Assembly (NCBI RefSeq): GCF_028554725.1
Contig: NC_071668.1
Location: 48,341,732 to 48,405,731, forward strand
Origin: Zeugodacus cucurbitae
Lineage: Eukaryota > Arthropoda > Insecta > Diptera > Tephritidae
DNA length: 64,000 nucleotides
Direction of reading: 5' to 3'
Under the pieces are notes generated by a model, which had not been told where the DNA came from, did no database searches, and saw only the letters and a list, made by a program, of their open reading frames with translations. The position numbers were made by a program, and so were the translations under genes. Positions 49,608 through 61,998 of this stretch are shown piece after piece (the stretch's first letter is position 1; each line of letters begins with the position of its first letter).

Positions 49608-51602
49608 TTATTGTTGAGAAATGCCCTCCATTTCTAAGGCTCGGAAAATCTTAGAAATCGAGTAAATAAAGGCAGCGGTGCGTAAATCATTGCAGAGACC
49701 GAATTCATTGGCCACAATCTTAATGCCTGCCCCCGCAGTTTCCATAACTGTTTGTAGTCCTGCGTCTACAATATCCGCCTCCTTCGTACAGTCTCTTATG
49801 AGCTTTAACTTTTTGTTTGGCTTGAACTTATCCTAAATAAATAAATTAAAAAAATTCATATTAACAAATTAACTTATTTGCACGGTGGTCAAAGTTCACT
49901 TACCTCGCACTCATTCATGGAGTTAAAGATCTCGTTGATTATGGCTTTCTCGCGTTTAACATTCATTTTGCCATAAGATACATGATTGATATTCTTTAAG
50001 TACTCAAAGTAGGATACCGTTACACCGCCAGCATTGCAAAACAAATCCGGTATAATGAGTACATTCTTTTTACGTAATATTTCATCGGCAGCTGGCGTCG
50101 AAGGACCATTAGCGCCTTCTAAAATCATCTTGGCTTGTACACTGTTAGCATTTTCGACAGTGAGAACCTTTTGCGTAGAGCAAGGCATTAGTATATCGCA
50201 TTTTTCACCCAACAAACTGCCCTCTTTTTCGGTGGCTTTGGTATAGCCCTTGATTGATTTATTATTTTTTGCATAATACTCCATTAAGTCCTAAGTATAT
50301 GAAGAAAATTAAAAAAATATTATCATGGAGATATTTATTTTCAATACGCCACATACCTTTGGATCAATGCCATTCTCATTTACTAGAGACACGTCAAATT
50401 CTTGAACACCGATCAGTTTGGCACCGGCTTCCACTACAAAAACGGATGCATGGGAACCGACATTGCCAAACCCTTGTACGATCACGGTTTTATCTTTCCA
50501 ACCAGTCTTCCAGCCTAATAAATCCATCCAATCTTTATCCATAATAAAACATTCAGCCGCCTTAAATAGACCACGTCCCGTGGCGGCGGTGCGACCATTT
50601 ATACCGCCTATTTCTACTGGCTTACCAGTCGTGATGGCCAATGCATCTACATCGTTATAGCCTAGAAGAACAATTTATTTGTCTATCAAGACGTTTTCTA
50701 ATATTTCATAAAAAAAAATTACCAAAAGTTTTAATATATTGATCCACCAACCAACTCATCTCGCGTTGGCTGGTATTCACATCTGGTGCCGGTACATCTA
50801 TACCCGGACCTATCATATTGCGACGTAATAGCTCCATTGTATAGCGACGCGTAATTGTTTGCAATTCTTGTGCAGTATACTTCTTCGGGTCGATACGTAT
50901 GCCACCCTTGGAACCACCAAACGGTACATTCACGCAAGCCGTCTTAAACGCCATCAGATAAGCCAAAGCGCGTATCTCATCGGCGTCGACGTCCATGGCA
51001 AAACGTATGCCTACAAAAGAGGAACGGATATTATCAGTCAGTTATATATATCATGCTAGACATCAGCAGTTGAAGCATTGAAAAGGAAGAACATTTTCTT
51101 GAAACACACAACTACATGCATATATTCTAGAAAATTCGTTGAGAAATTTTTTGAATATACCAGCTTTTCTAGAAAAATAATAGCCAATAATATAATTGAA
51201 CCCACCGCCTTTGAGTGGTAATCTGTGTCTAGTGTGGTGTGCGCGATAGCCGGTGATTAGCTCGTAATTGCCATCACTTCTTATTATAGGGAAGGTAACT
51301 TCCAATAGATTTGTAGTGCAGCCCATCAATTTAAGCATGGCGGAAACACGTTGTTCACGCTGTTCCTTCTTCATGTAAGGATACTTTTCCAGCTCCTTTA
51401 TCATCATCGGCTCCATTAGCTGAGCGGCCGAGTGATAATAATACTCAACCATGTGTGCAAATGGTGGGTCTTTGTCTTTATTGATTTTTTCCAAATGCTT
51501 GGGCATCACGTGCTTTTCACGCGTAGCTCCAAGTCCGGTCCAGTTTAAAACTGTCTTCGATAGTGAAGATCGTAAAAGTTTACCATTTAAAAGGAAGGAC
51601 AT
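49608..51602 (-). CDS. Glutamate dehydrogenase, copy 17 (consensus protein)
   Basis: Exons: 51206-51602, 50723-51010, 50357-50661, 49904-50290, 49608-49832. The product equals the consensus. It has the full-length presequence, unlike its neighbour copy 16. AATAAA is at 49488-49493. Confidence 0.93.
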
Positions 51603-52059
51603 ATTGCCTTGCGATAATGCAATCCCAGTTATGATTTTTTTTGTGTGTTTTTGTAAGAAATTTTTTGCACTCACTTTTTCGGCAATTATTTTGGTATCCG
51701 CTGATTTTGTTGTATATTGTATATATACAATTGTATTACGAATATATAAATATTCCACAATATTCAGTAAGAAAATATTTTTTGTTTATTTATTATTTGC
51801 GTCAGGTTTTTTTTTGTAATTATTTTCTTCGAGAACAAATTCAAATCGCTCCGTTCAACACAACTGTTCTTATGAAAATCTCAATATCAACTGAACTGAG
51901 AAAAATAAATTTGACAATATTGACTGTTTATGTTTTGAAGTTTTGATTTTTTCTGTTGAAAATATGTTAATGTTAATGTTTTTTTAATGTTAATTATTTT
52001 ATTCTGGCAAAAATTTTGGATTTTGGGGATCGTAAAAAATGACGAATAATGCATAATAA

Positions 52060-52286
52060 CCCCTACCCACTTACTACGCTATTTTTGGTGCATTTGGTGG
52101 ATGGATTTTTGGTACCATTCACCACTTTTTTGGTGCATTTTGGTGCATTTGATGCATTGACGCGTGGTGAAAACCCGATTTTTTCACGGCGCGCAAATGG
52201 GGTTATACAGGTCGTATGAGTACCATATTACCAAAAACAGAAAAACAGATATAAGGGTACCAAAAACAGAGGTAAGTGGGTAGGGG
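52060..52286. mobile_element. Foldback MITE-like element, spacer 17
   Basis: 227 bp, common type, both ends intact. Confidence 0.62.
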
Positions 52287-52474
52287 TTTTGTTTTTTAAT
52301 TGTAAAACTGTTGCTGTCAAGAAGCCATTTTGTTTGTGTTTGTGTAAAGAAATATTTATTTAAAAATTGAAGAAAAATATACAAAAGGATATTACACTTT
52401 GGATCTTATAAATATATAAATGTAAAATGTGTAAAAATAAACAATCGCCTAGCGACTTCAGACGCATTCTGCAA

Positions 52475-52603
52475 TTATTGCTGAGAAATGCCCTTCAATT
52501 CTAATGCTCGGAAAATCTTCGAAATCGAGTAAATAAAGGCGGCGGTGCGTAAATCATTGCAGTGGTGAATGCCACCAAAATTGGCGTAGTAAGTGGGTAG
52601 GGG
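52475..52603 (-). pseudogene. Exon-5 relic plus solo MITE end, spacer 17
   Basis: Relic 52475-52562 and solo end 52563-52603, LKGISQQ type. Confidence 0.83.
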
Positions 52604-52790
52604 TTTTTTTTTTAATTGTTAAACTGTTGCTGTCAAGAAGCCATTCTGTTTGTGTTTTTGTAAAGAAATATTTATTTAAAAATTTAAGAAAAATATACAA
52701 AAGGATATTACACTTTGGATCTTATAAATATATAAATGTAAAATTTGTAAAAATAAATAATCGCCAAGCGACTTCAGACGCATTCTGTAA

Positions 52791-54756
52791 TTATTGTTGA
52801 GAAATGCCCTCCATTTCTAAGGCTCGGAAAATCTTAGAAATCGAGTAAATAAAGGCAGCGGTGCGTTAATCATTGCAGAGACCGAATTCATTGGCCACAA
52901 TCTTAATGCCTGCCCCCGCAGTTTCCATAACTGTTTGTAGTCCTGCGTCTACAATATCCGCCTCCTTCGTACAGTCTCTTATGAGCTTTAACTTTTTGTT
53001 TGGCTTGAACTTATCCTAAATAAATAAATTAAAAAAATTCATATTAACAAATTAACTTATTTGCACGGTGGTCAAAGTTCACTTACCTCGCACTCATTCA
53101 TGGAGTTAAAGATCTCGTTGATTATGGCTTTCTCGCGTTTAACATTCATTTTGCCATAAGATACATGATTGATATTCTTTAAGTACTCAAAGTAGGATAC
53201 CGTTACACCGCCAGCATTGCAAAACAAATCCGGTATAATGAGTACATTCTTTTTACGTAATATTTCATCGGCAGCTGGCGTCGAAGGACCATTAGCGCCT
53301 TCTAAAATCATCTTGGCTTGTACACTGTTAGCATTTTCGACAGTGAGAACCTTTTGCGTAGAGCAAGGCATTAGTATATCGCATTTTTCACCCAACAAAC
53401 TGCCCTCTTTTTCGGTGGCTTTGGTATAGCCCTTGATTGATTTATTATTTTTTGCATAATAATCCATTAAGTCCTAAGTATATGAAGAAAATTAAAAAAA
53501 TATTATCATGGAGATATTTATTTTCAATACGCCACATACCTTTGGATCAATGCCATTCTCATTTACTAGAGACACGTCAAATTCTTGAACACCGATCAGT
53601 TTGGCACCGGCTTCCACTACAAAAACGGATGCATGGGAACCGACATTGCCAAACCCTTGTACGATCACGGTTTTATCTTTCCAACCAGTCTTCCAGCCTA
53701 ATAAATCCATCCAATCTTTATCCATAATAAAACATTCAGCCGCCTTAAATAGACCACGTCCCGTGGCGGCGGTGCGACCATTTATACCGCCTATTTCTAC
53801 TGGCTTACCAGTCGTGATGGCCAATGCATCTACATCGTTATAGCCTAGAAGAACAATTTATTTGTCTATCAAGACGTTTTCTAATATTTCATAAAAAAAA
53901 ATTACCAAAAGTTTTAATATATTGATCCACCAACCAACTCATCTCGCGTTGGCTGGTATTCACATCTGGTGCCGGTACATCTATACCCGGACCTATCATA
54001 TTGCGACGTAATAGCTCCATTGTATAGCGACGCGTAATTGTTTGCAATTCTTGTGCCACCCTTGGAACCACCAAACGGTACATTCACGCAAGCCGTCTTA
54101 AACGCCATCAGATAAGCCAAAGCGCGTATCTCATCGGCGTCGACGTCCATGGCAAAACGTATGCCTACAAAAGAGGAACGGATATTATCAGTCAGTTATA
54201 TATATCATGCTAGACATCAGCAGTTGAAGCATTGAAAAGGAAGAACATTTTCTTGAAACACACAACTACATGCATATATTCTAGAAAATTCGTTGAGAAA
54301 TTTTTTGAATATACCAGCTTTTCTAGAAAAATAATAGCCAATAATATAATTGAACCCACCGCCTTTGAGTGGTAATCTGTGTCTAGTGTGGTGTGCGCGA
54401 TAGCCGGTGATTAGCTCGTAATTGCCATCACTTCTTATTATAGGGAAGGTAACTTCCAATAGATTTGTAGTGCAGCCCATCAATTTAAGCATGGCGGAAA
54501 CACGTTGTTCACGCTGTTCCTTCTTCATGTAAGGATACTTTTCCAGCTCCTTTATCATCATCGGCTCCATTAGCTGAGCGGCCGAGTGATAATAATACTC
54601 AACCATGTGTGCAAATGGTGGGTCTTTGTCTTTATTGATTTTTTCCAAATGCTTGGGCATCACGTGCTTTTCACGCGTAGCTCCAAGTCCGGTCCAGTTT
54701 AAAACTGTCTTCGATAGTGAAGATCGTAAAAGTTTACCATTTAAAAGGAAGGACAT
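52791..54756 (-). pseudogene. Glutamate dehydrogenase, copy 18, broken by a 29-bp deletion and a nonsense codon
   Basis: Exon remnants: 54360-54756, 53906-54164, 53540-53844, 53087-53473, 52791-53015. A 29-bp deletion in exon 2 (junction near 54054-54056, TGC microhomology at both ends) shifts the frame just after the catalytic-lysine motif GGSKGG. Independently, exon 5 has TTA changed to TAA at codon 509 (52866-52868). E334D is a third private change, and an A-to-C-type change lies in the leader. Promoter, splice borders and AATAAA (52671-52676) remain, so it could still be transcribed. Two separate lesions make a single sequencing error unlikely. Confidence 0.9.
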
Positions 54757-55213
54757 ATTGCCTTGCGATAATGCAATCCCAGTTATGATTTTTTTTGTGT
54801 GTTTTTGTAAGAAATTTTTTGCACTCACTTTTGCGGCAATTATTTTGGTATCCGCTGATTTTGTTGTATATTGTATATATACAATTGTATTACGAATATA
54901 TAAATATTCCACAATATTCAGTAAGAAAATATTTTTTGTTTATTTATTATTTGCGTCAGGTTTTTTTTTGTAATTATTTTCTTCGAGAACAAATTCAAAT
55001 CGCTCCGTTCAACACAACTGTTCTTATGAAAATCTCAATATCAACTGAACTGAGAAAAATAAATTTGACAATATTGACTGTTTATGTTTTGAAGTTTTGA
55101 TTTTTTCTGTTGAAAATATGTTAATGTTAATGTTTTTTTAATGTTAATTATTTTATTCTGGCAAAAATTTTGGATTTTGGGGATCGTAAAAAATGACGAA
55201 TAATGCATAATAA

Positions 55214-55440
55214 CCCCTACCCACTTACTACGCTATTTTTGGTGCATTTGGTGGATGGATTTTTGGTACCATTCACCACTTTTTTGGTGCATTTTGGTGC
55301 ATTTGATGCATTGACGCGTGGTGAAAACCCGATTTTTTCACGGCGCGCAAATGGGGTTATACAGGTCGTATGAGTACCATATTACCAAAAACAGAAAACC
55401 AGATATAAGGGTACCAAAAACAGAGGTAAGTGGGTAGGGG
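55214..55440. mobile_element. Foldback MITE-like element, spacer 18
   Basis: 227 bp, with a private A-to-C change (CAGAAAACCAG) near the right end. Confidence 0.62.
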
Positions 55441-55628
55441 TTTTGTTTTTTAATTGTAAAACTGTTGCTGTCAAGAAGCCATTTTGTTTGTGTTTGTGTA
55501 AAGAAATATTTATTTAAAAATTGAAGAAAAATATACAAAAGGATATTACACTTTGGATCTTATAAATATATAAATGTAAAATGTGTAAAAATAAACAATC
55601 GCCTAGCGACTTCAGACGCATTCTGCAA

Positions 55629-55757
55629 TTATTGCTGAGAAATGCCCTCCAATTCTAATGCTCGGAAAATCTTCGAAATCGAGTAAATAAAGGCGGCGGT
55701 GCGTAAATCATTGCAGTGGTGAATGCCACCAAAATTGGCGTAGTAAGTGGGTAGGGG
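55629..55757 (-). pseudogene. Exon-5 relic plus solo MITE end, spacer 18
   Basis: Relic 55629-55716 and solo end 55717-55757, LEGISQQ type. The T run again sets the chance frame (75 codons). Confidence 0.83.
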
Positions 55758-55946
55758 TTTTTTTTTTTTAATTGTTAAACTGTTGCTGTCAAGAAGCCAT
55801 TCTGTTTGTGTTTTTGTAAAGAAATATTTATTTAAAAATTTAAGAAAAATATACAAAAGGATATTACACTTTGGATCTTATAAATATATAAATGTAAAAT
55901 TTGTAAAAATAAATAATCGCCAAGCGACTTCAGACGCATTCTGTAA

Positions 55947-57941
55947 TTATTGTTGAGAAATGCCCTCCATTTCTAAGGCTCGGAAAATCTTAGAAATCGA
56001 GTAAATAAAGGCAGCGGTGCGTAAATCATTGCAGAGACCGAATTCATTGGCCACAATCTTAATGCCTGCCCCCGCAGTTTCCATAACTGTTTGTAGTCCT
56101 GCGTCTACAATATCCGCCTCCTTCGTACAGTCTCTTATGAGCTTTAACTTTTTGTTTGGCTTGAACTTATCCTAAATAAATAAATTAAAAAAATTCATAT
56201 TAACAAATTAACTTATTTGCACGGTGGTCAAAGTTCACTTACCTCGCACTCATTCATGGAGTTAAAGATCTCGTTGATTATGGCTTTCTCGCGTTTAACA
56301 TTCATTTTGCCATAAGATACATGATTGATATTCTTTAAGTACTCAAAGTAGGATACCGTTACACCGCCAGCATTGCAAAACAAATCCGGTATAATGAGTA
56401 CATTCTTTTTACGTAATATTTCATCGGCAGCTGGCGTCGAAGGACCATTAGCGCCTTCTAAAATCATCTTGGCTTGTACACTGTTAGCATTTTCGACAGT
56501 GAGAACCTTTTGCGTAGAGCAAGGCATTAGTATATCGCATTTTTCACCCAACAAACTGCCCTCTTTTTCGGTGGCTTTGGTATAGCCCTTGATTGATTTA
56601 TTATTTTTTGCATAATACTCCATTAAGTCCTAAGTATATGAAGAAAATTAAAAAAATATTATCATGGAGATATTTATTTTCAATACGCCACATACCTTTG
56701 GATCAATGCCATTCTCATTTACTAGAGACACGTCAAATTCTTGAACACCGATCAGTTTGGCACCGGCTTCCACTACAAAAACGGATGCATGGGAACCGAC
56801 ATTGCCAAACCCTTGTACGATCACGGTTTTATCTTTCCAACCAGTCTTCCAGCCTAATAAATCCATCCAATCTTTATCCATAATAAAACATTCAGCCGCC
56901 TTAAATAGACCACGTCCCGTGGCGGCGGTGCGACCATTTATACCGCCTATTTCTACTGGCTTACCAGTCGTGATGGCCAATGCATCTACATCGTTATAGC
57001 CTAGAAGAACAATTTATTTGTCTATCAAGACGTTTTCTAATATTTCATAAAAAAAAATTACCAAAAGTTTTAATATATTGATCCACCAACCAAATCATCT
57101 CGCGTTGGCTGGTATTCACATCTGGTGCCGGTACATCTATACCCGGACCTATCATATTGCGACGTAATAGCTCCATTGTATAGCGACGCGTAATTGTTTG
57201 CAATTCTTGTGCAGTATACTTCTTCGGGTCGATACGTATGCCACCCTTGGAACCACCAAACGGTACATTCACGCAAGCCGTCTTAAACGCCATCAGATAA
57301 GCCAAAGCGCGTATCTCATCGGCGTCGACGTCCATGGCAAAACGTATGCCTACAAAAGAGGAACGGATATTATCAGTCAGTTATATATATCATGCTAGAC
57401 ATCAGCAGTTGAAGCATTGAAAAGGAAGAACATTTTCTTGAAACACACAACTACATGCATATATTCTAGAAAATTCGTTGAGAAATTTTTTGAATATACC
57501 AGCTTTTCTAGAAAAATAATAGCCAATAATATAATTGAACCCACCGCCTTTGAGTGGTAATCTGTGTCTAGTGTGGTGTGCGCGATAGCCGGTGATTAGC
57601 TCGTAATTGCCATCACTTCTTATTATAGGGAAGGTAACTTCCAATAGATTTGTAGTGCAGCCCATCAATTTAAGCATGGCGGAAACACGTTGTTCACGCT
57701 GTTCCTTCTTCATGTAAGGATACTTTTCCAGCTCCTTTATCATCATCGGCTCCATTAGCTGAGCGGCCGAGTGATAATAATACTCAACCATGTGTGCAAA
57801 TGGTGGGTCTTTGTCTTTATTGATTTTTTCCAAATGCTTGGGCATCACGTGCTTTTCACGCGTAGCTCCAAGTCCGGTCCAGTTTAAAACTGTCTTCGAT
57901 AGTGAAGATCGTAAAAGTTTACCATTTAAAAGGAAGGACAT
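55947..57941 (-). CDS. Glutamate dehydrogenase, copy 19 (S218I)
   Basis: Exons: 57545-57941, 57062-57349, 56696-57000, 56243-56629, 55947-56171. The frame is open. S218I changes the REMSW motif that follows PAPD, a conserved position in GDHs, so function may be affected. The upstream spacer 19 is a recombinant lacking a separate exon-5 relic. AATAAA is at 55827-55832. Confidence 0.91.
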
Positions 57942-58398
57942 ATTGCCTTGCGATAATGCAATCCCAGTTATGATTTTTTTTGTGTGTTTTTGTAAGAAAT
58001 TTTTTGCACTCACTTTTTCGGCAATTATTTTGGTATCCGCTGATTTTGTTGTATATTGTATATATACAATTGTATTACGAATATATAAATATTCCACAAT
58101 ATTCAGTAAGAAAATATTTTTTGTTTATTTATTATTTGCGTCAGGTTTTTTTTTGTAATTATTTTCTTCGAGAACAAATTCAAATCGCTCCGTTCAACAC
58201 AACTGTTCTTATGAAAATCTCAATATCAACTGAACTGAGAAAAATAAATTTGACAATATTGACTGTTTATGTTTTGAAGTTTTGATTTTTTCTGTTGAAA
58301 ATATGTTAATGTTAATGTTTTTTTAATGTTAATTATTTTATTCTGGCAAAAATTTTGGATTTTGGGGATCGTAAAAAATGACGAATAATGCATAATAA

Positions 58399-58625
58399 CC
58401 CCTACCCACTTACTACGCTATTTTTGGTGCATTTTGTGGATGGATTTTTGGTACCATTCACCACTTTTTTGGTGCATTTTGGTGCATTTGATGCATTGAC
58501 GCGTGGTGAAAACCCGATTTTTTCACGGCGCGCAAATGGGGTTATACAGGTCGTATGAGTACCATATTACCAAAAACAGAAAAACAGATATAAGGGTACC
58601 AAAAACAGAGGTAAGTGGGTAGGGG
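58399..58625. mobile_element. Foldback MITE-like element, spacer 19
   Basis: 227 bp, with the GCATTTTGTGG variant shared with spacers 6 and 7. It is followed by the recombinant 3' flank of copy 20, which keeps relic-type sequence. Confidence 0.62.
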
Positions 58626-58813
58626 TTTTGTTTTTTAATTGTAAAACTGTTGCTGTCAAGAAGCCATTTTGCTTGTGTTTTTGTAAAGAAATATTTATTT
58701 AAAAATTGAAGAAAAATATACAAAAGGATATTACACTTTGGATCTTATAAATATATAAATGTAAAATGTGTAAAAATAAACAATCGCCTAGCGACTTCAG
58801 ACGCATTCTGCAA

Positions 58814-60807
58814 TTATTGCTGAGAAATGCCCTTCAATTCTAATGCTCGGAAAATCTTAGAAATCCAGTAAATAAAGGCAGCGGTGCGTAAATCATTGCA
58901 GAGACCGAATTCATTGGCCACAATCTTAATGCCTGCCCCCGCAGTTTCCATAACTGTTTGTAGTCCTGCGTCTACAATATCCGCCTCCTTCGTACAGTCT
59001 CTTATGAGCTTTAACTTTTTGTTTGGCTTGAACTTATCCTAAATAAATAAATTAAAAAAATTCATATTAACAAATTAACTTATTTGCACGGTGGTCAAAG
59101 TTCACTTACCTCGCACTCATTCATGGAGTTAAAGATCTCGTTGATTATGGCTTTCTCGCGTTTAACATTCATTTTGCCATAAGATACATGATTGATATTC
59201 TTTAAGTACTCAAAGTAGGATACCGTTACACCGCCAGCATTGCAAAACAAATCCGGTATAATGAGTACATTCTTTTTACGTAATATTTCATCGGCAGCTG
59301 GCGTCGAAGGACCATTAGCGCCTTCTAAAATCATCTTGGCTTGTACACTGTTAGCATTTTCGACAGTGAGAACCTTTTGCGTAGAGCAAGGCATTAGTAT
59401 ATCGCATTTTTCACTTTCAAACTGCCCTCTTTTTCGGTGGCTTTGGTATAGCCCTTGATTGATTTATTATTTTTTGCATAATACTCCATTAAGTCCTAAG
59501 TATATGAAGAAAATTAAAAAAATATTATCATGGAGATATTTATTTTCAATACGCCACATACCTTTGGATCAATGCCATTCTCATTTACTAGAGACACGTC
59601 AAATTCTTGAACACCGATCAGTTTGGCACCGGCTTCCACTACAAAAACGGATGCATGGGAACCGACATTGCCAAACCCTTGTACGATCACGGTTTTATCT
59701 TTCCAACCAGTCTTCCAGCCTAATAAATCCATCCAATCTTTATCCATAATAAAACATTCAGCCGCCTTAAATAGACCACGTCCCGTGGCGGCGGTGCGAC
59801 CATTTATACCGCCTATTTCTACTGGCTTACCAGTCGTGATGGCCAATGCATCTACATCGTTATAGCCTAGAAGAACAATTTATTTGTCTATCAAGACGTT
59901 TTCTAATATTTCATAAAAAAAAATTACCAAAAGTTTTAATATATTGATCCACCAACCAACTCATCTCGCGTTGGCTGGTATTCACATCTGGTGCCGGTAC
60001 ATCTATACCCGGACTTATCATATTGCGACGTAATAGCTCCATTGTATAGCGACGCGTAATTGTTTGCAATTCTTGTGCAGTATACTTCTTCGGGTCGATA
60101 CGTATGCCACCCTTGGAACCACCAAACGGTACATTCACGCAAGCCGTCTTAAACGCCATCAGATAAGCCAAAGCGCGTATCTCATCGGCGTCGACGTCCA
60201 TGGCAAAACGTATGCCTACAAAAGAGGAACGGATATTATCAGTCAGTTATATATATCATGCTAGACATCAGCAGTTGAAGCATTGAAAAGGAAGAACATT
60301 TTCTTGAAACACACAACTACATGCATATATTCTAGAAAATTCGTTGAGAAATTTTTTGAATATACCAGCTTTTCTAGAAAAATAATAGCCAATAATATAA
60401 TTGAACCCACCGCCTTTGAGTGGTAATCTGTGTCTAGTGTGGTGTGCGCGATAGCCGGTGATTAGCTCGTAATTGCCATCACTTCTTATTATAGGGAAGG
60501 TAACTTCCAATAGATTTGTAGTGCAGCCCATCAATTTAAGCATGGCGGAAACACGTTGTTCACGCTGTTCCTTCTTCATGTAAGGATACTTTTCCAGCTC
60601 CTTTATCATCATCGGCTCCATTAGCTGAGCGGCCGAGTGATAATAATACTCAACCATGTGTGCAAATGGTGGGTCTTTGTCTTTATTGATTTTTTCCAAA
60701 TGCTTGGGCATCACGTGCTTTTCACGCGTAGCTCCAAGTCCGGTCCAGTTTAAAACTGTCTTCGATAGTGAAGATCGTAAAAGTTTACCATTTAAAAGGA
60801 AGGACAT
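58814..60807 (-). pseudogene. Glutamate dehydrogenase, copy 20, frameshifted in exon 4 and with a chimeric exon 5
   Basis: Exon remnants: 60411-60807, 59928-60215, 59562-59866, 59110-59495, 58814-59038. In exon 4, a small replacement at about 59413-59418 is one base shorter than normal. It shifts the frame after L356 and leads to a stop at 59394-59396. G200S changes the IGPG segment of exon 2. The 3' part of exon 5 comes from the truncated relic (S517W, M527L, E528K, and the relic-type 3' flank), with the crossover inside a shared stretch around 58845-58858. The remaining exons are normal. The frameshift could be a sequencing error, although the multi-base change argues against a simple homopolymer miscall. 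Confidence 0.87.
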
Positions 60808-61266
60808 ATTGCCTTGCGATAATGCAATCCCAGTTATGATTTTTTTTGTGTGTTTTTGTAAGAAATTTTTTGCACTCACTTTTTCGGCAATTATTTTGGT
60901 ATCCGCTGATTTTGTTGTATATTGTATATATACAATTGTATTACGAATATATAAATATTCCACAATATTCAGTAAGAAAATATTTTTTGTTTATTTATTA
61001 TTTGCGTCAGGTTTTTTTTTTTGTAATTATTTTCTTCGAGAACAAATTCAAATCGCTCCGTTCAACACAACTGTTCTTATGAAAATCTCAATATCAACTG
61101 AACTGAGAAAAATAAATTTGACAATATTGACTGTTTATGTTTTGAAGTTTTGATTTTTTCTGTTGAAAATATGTTAATGTTAATGTTTTTTTAATGTTAA
61201 TTATTTTATTCTGGCAAAAATTTTGGATTTTGGGGATCGTAAAAAATGACGAATAATGCATAATAA

Positions 61267-61493
61267 CCCCTACCCACTTACTACGCTATTTTTGGTGCAT
61301 TTGGTGGATGGATTTTTGGTACCATTCACCACTTTTTTGGTGCATTTTGGTGCATTTGATGCATTGACGCGTGGTGAAAACCCGATTTTTTCACGGCGCG
61401 CAAATGGGGTTATACAGGTCGTATGAGTACCATATTACCAAAAACAGAAAAACAGATATAAGGGTACCAAAAACAGAGGTAAGTGGGTAGGGG
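61267..61493. mobile_element. Foldback MITE-like element, spacer 20
   Basis: 227 bp, common type, both ends intact. Confidence 0.62.
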
Positions 61494-61681
61494 TTTTGTT
61501 TTTTAATTGTAAAACTGTTGCTGTCAAGAAGCCATTTTGTTTGTGTTTGTGTAAAGAAATATTTATTTAAAAATTGAAGAAAAATATACAAAAGGATATT
61601 ACACTTTGGATCTTATAAATATATAAATGTAAAATGTGTAAAAATAAACAATCGCCTAGCGACTTCAGACGCATTCTGCAA

Positions 61682-61810
61682 TTATTGCTGAGAAATGCCC
61701 TCCAATTCTAATGCTCGGAAAATCTTCGAAATCGAGTAAAAAAAGGCGGCGGTGCGTAAATCATTGCAGTGGTGAATGCCACCAAAATTGGCGTAGTAAG
61801 TGGGTAGGGG
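61682..61810 (-). pseudogene. Exon-5 relic plus solo MITE end, spacer 20
   Basis: Relic 61682-61769 and solo end 61770-61810, LEGISQQ type. A private T-to-A change sits near 61740. Confidence 0.83.
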
Positions 61811-61998
61811 TTTTTTTTTTTAATTGTTAAACTGTTGCTGTCAAGAAGCCATTCTGTTTGTGTTTTTGTAAAGAAATATTTATTTAAAAATTTAAGAAAA
61901 ATATACAAAAGGATATTACACTTTGGATCTTATAAATATATAAATGTAAAATTTGTAAAAATAAATAATCGCCAAGCGACTTCAGACGCATTCTGTAA

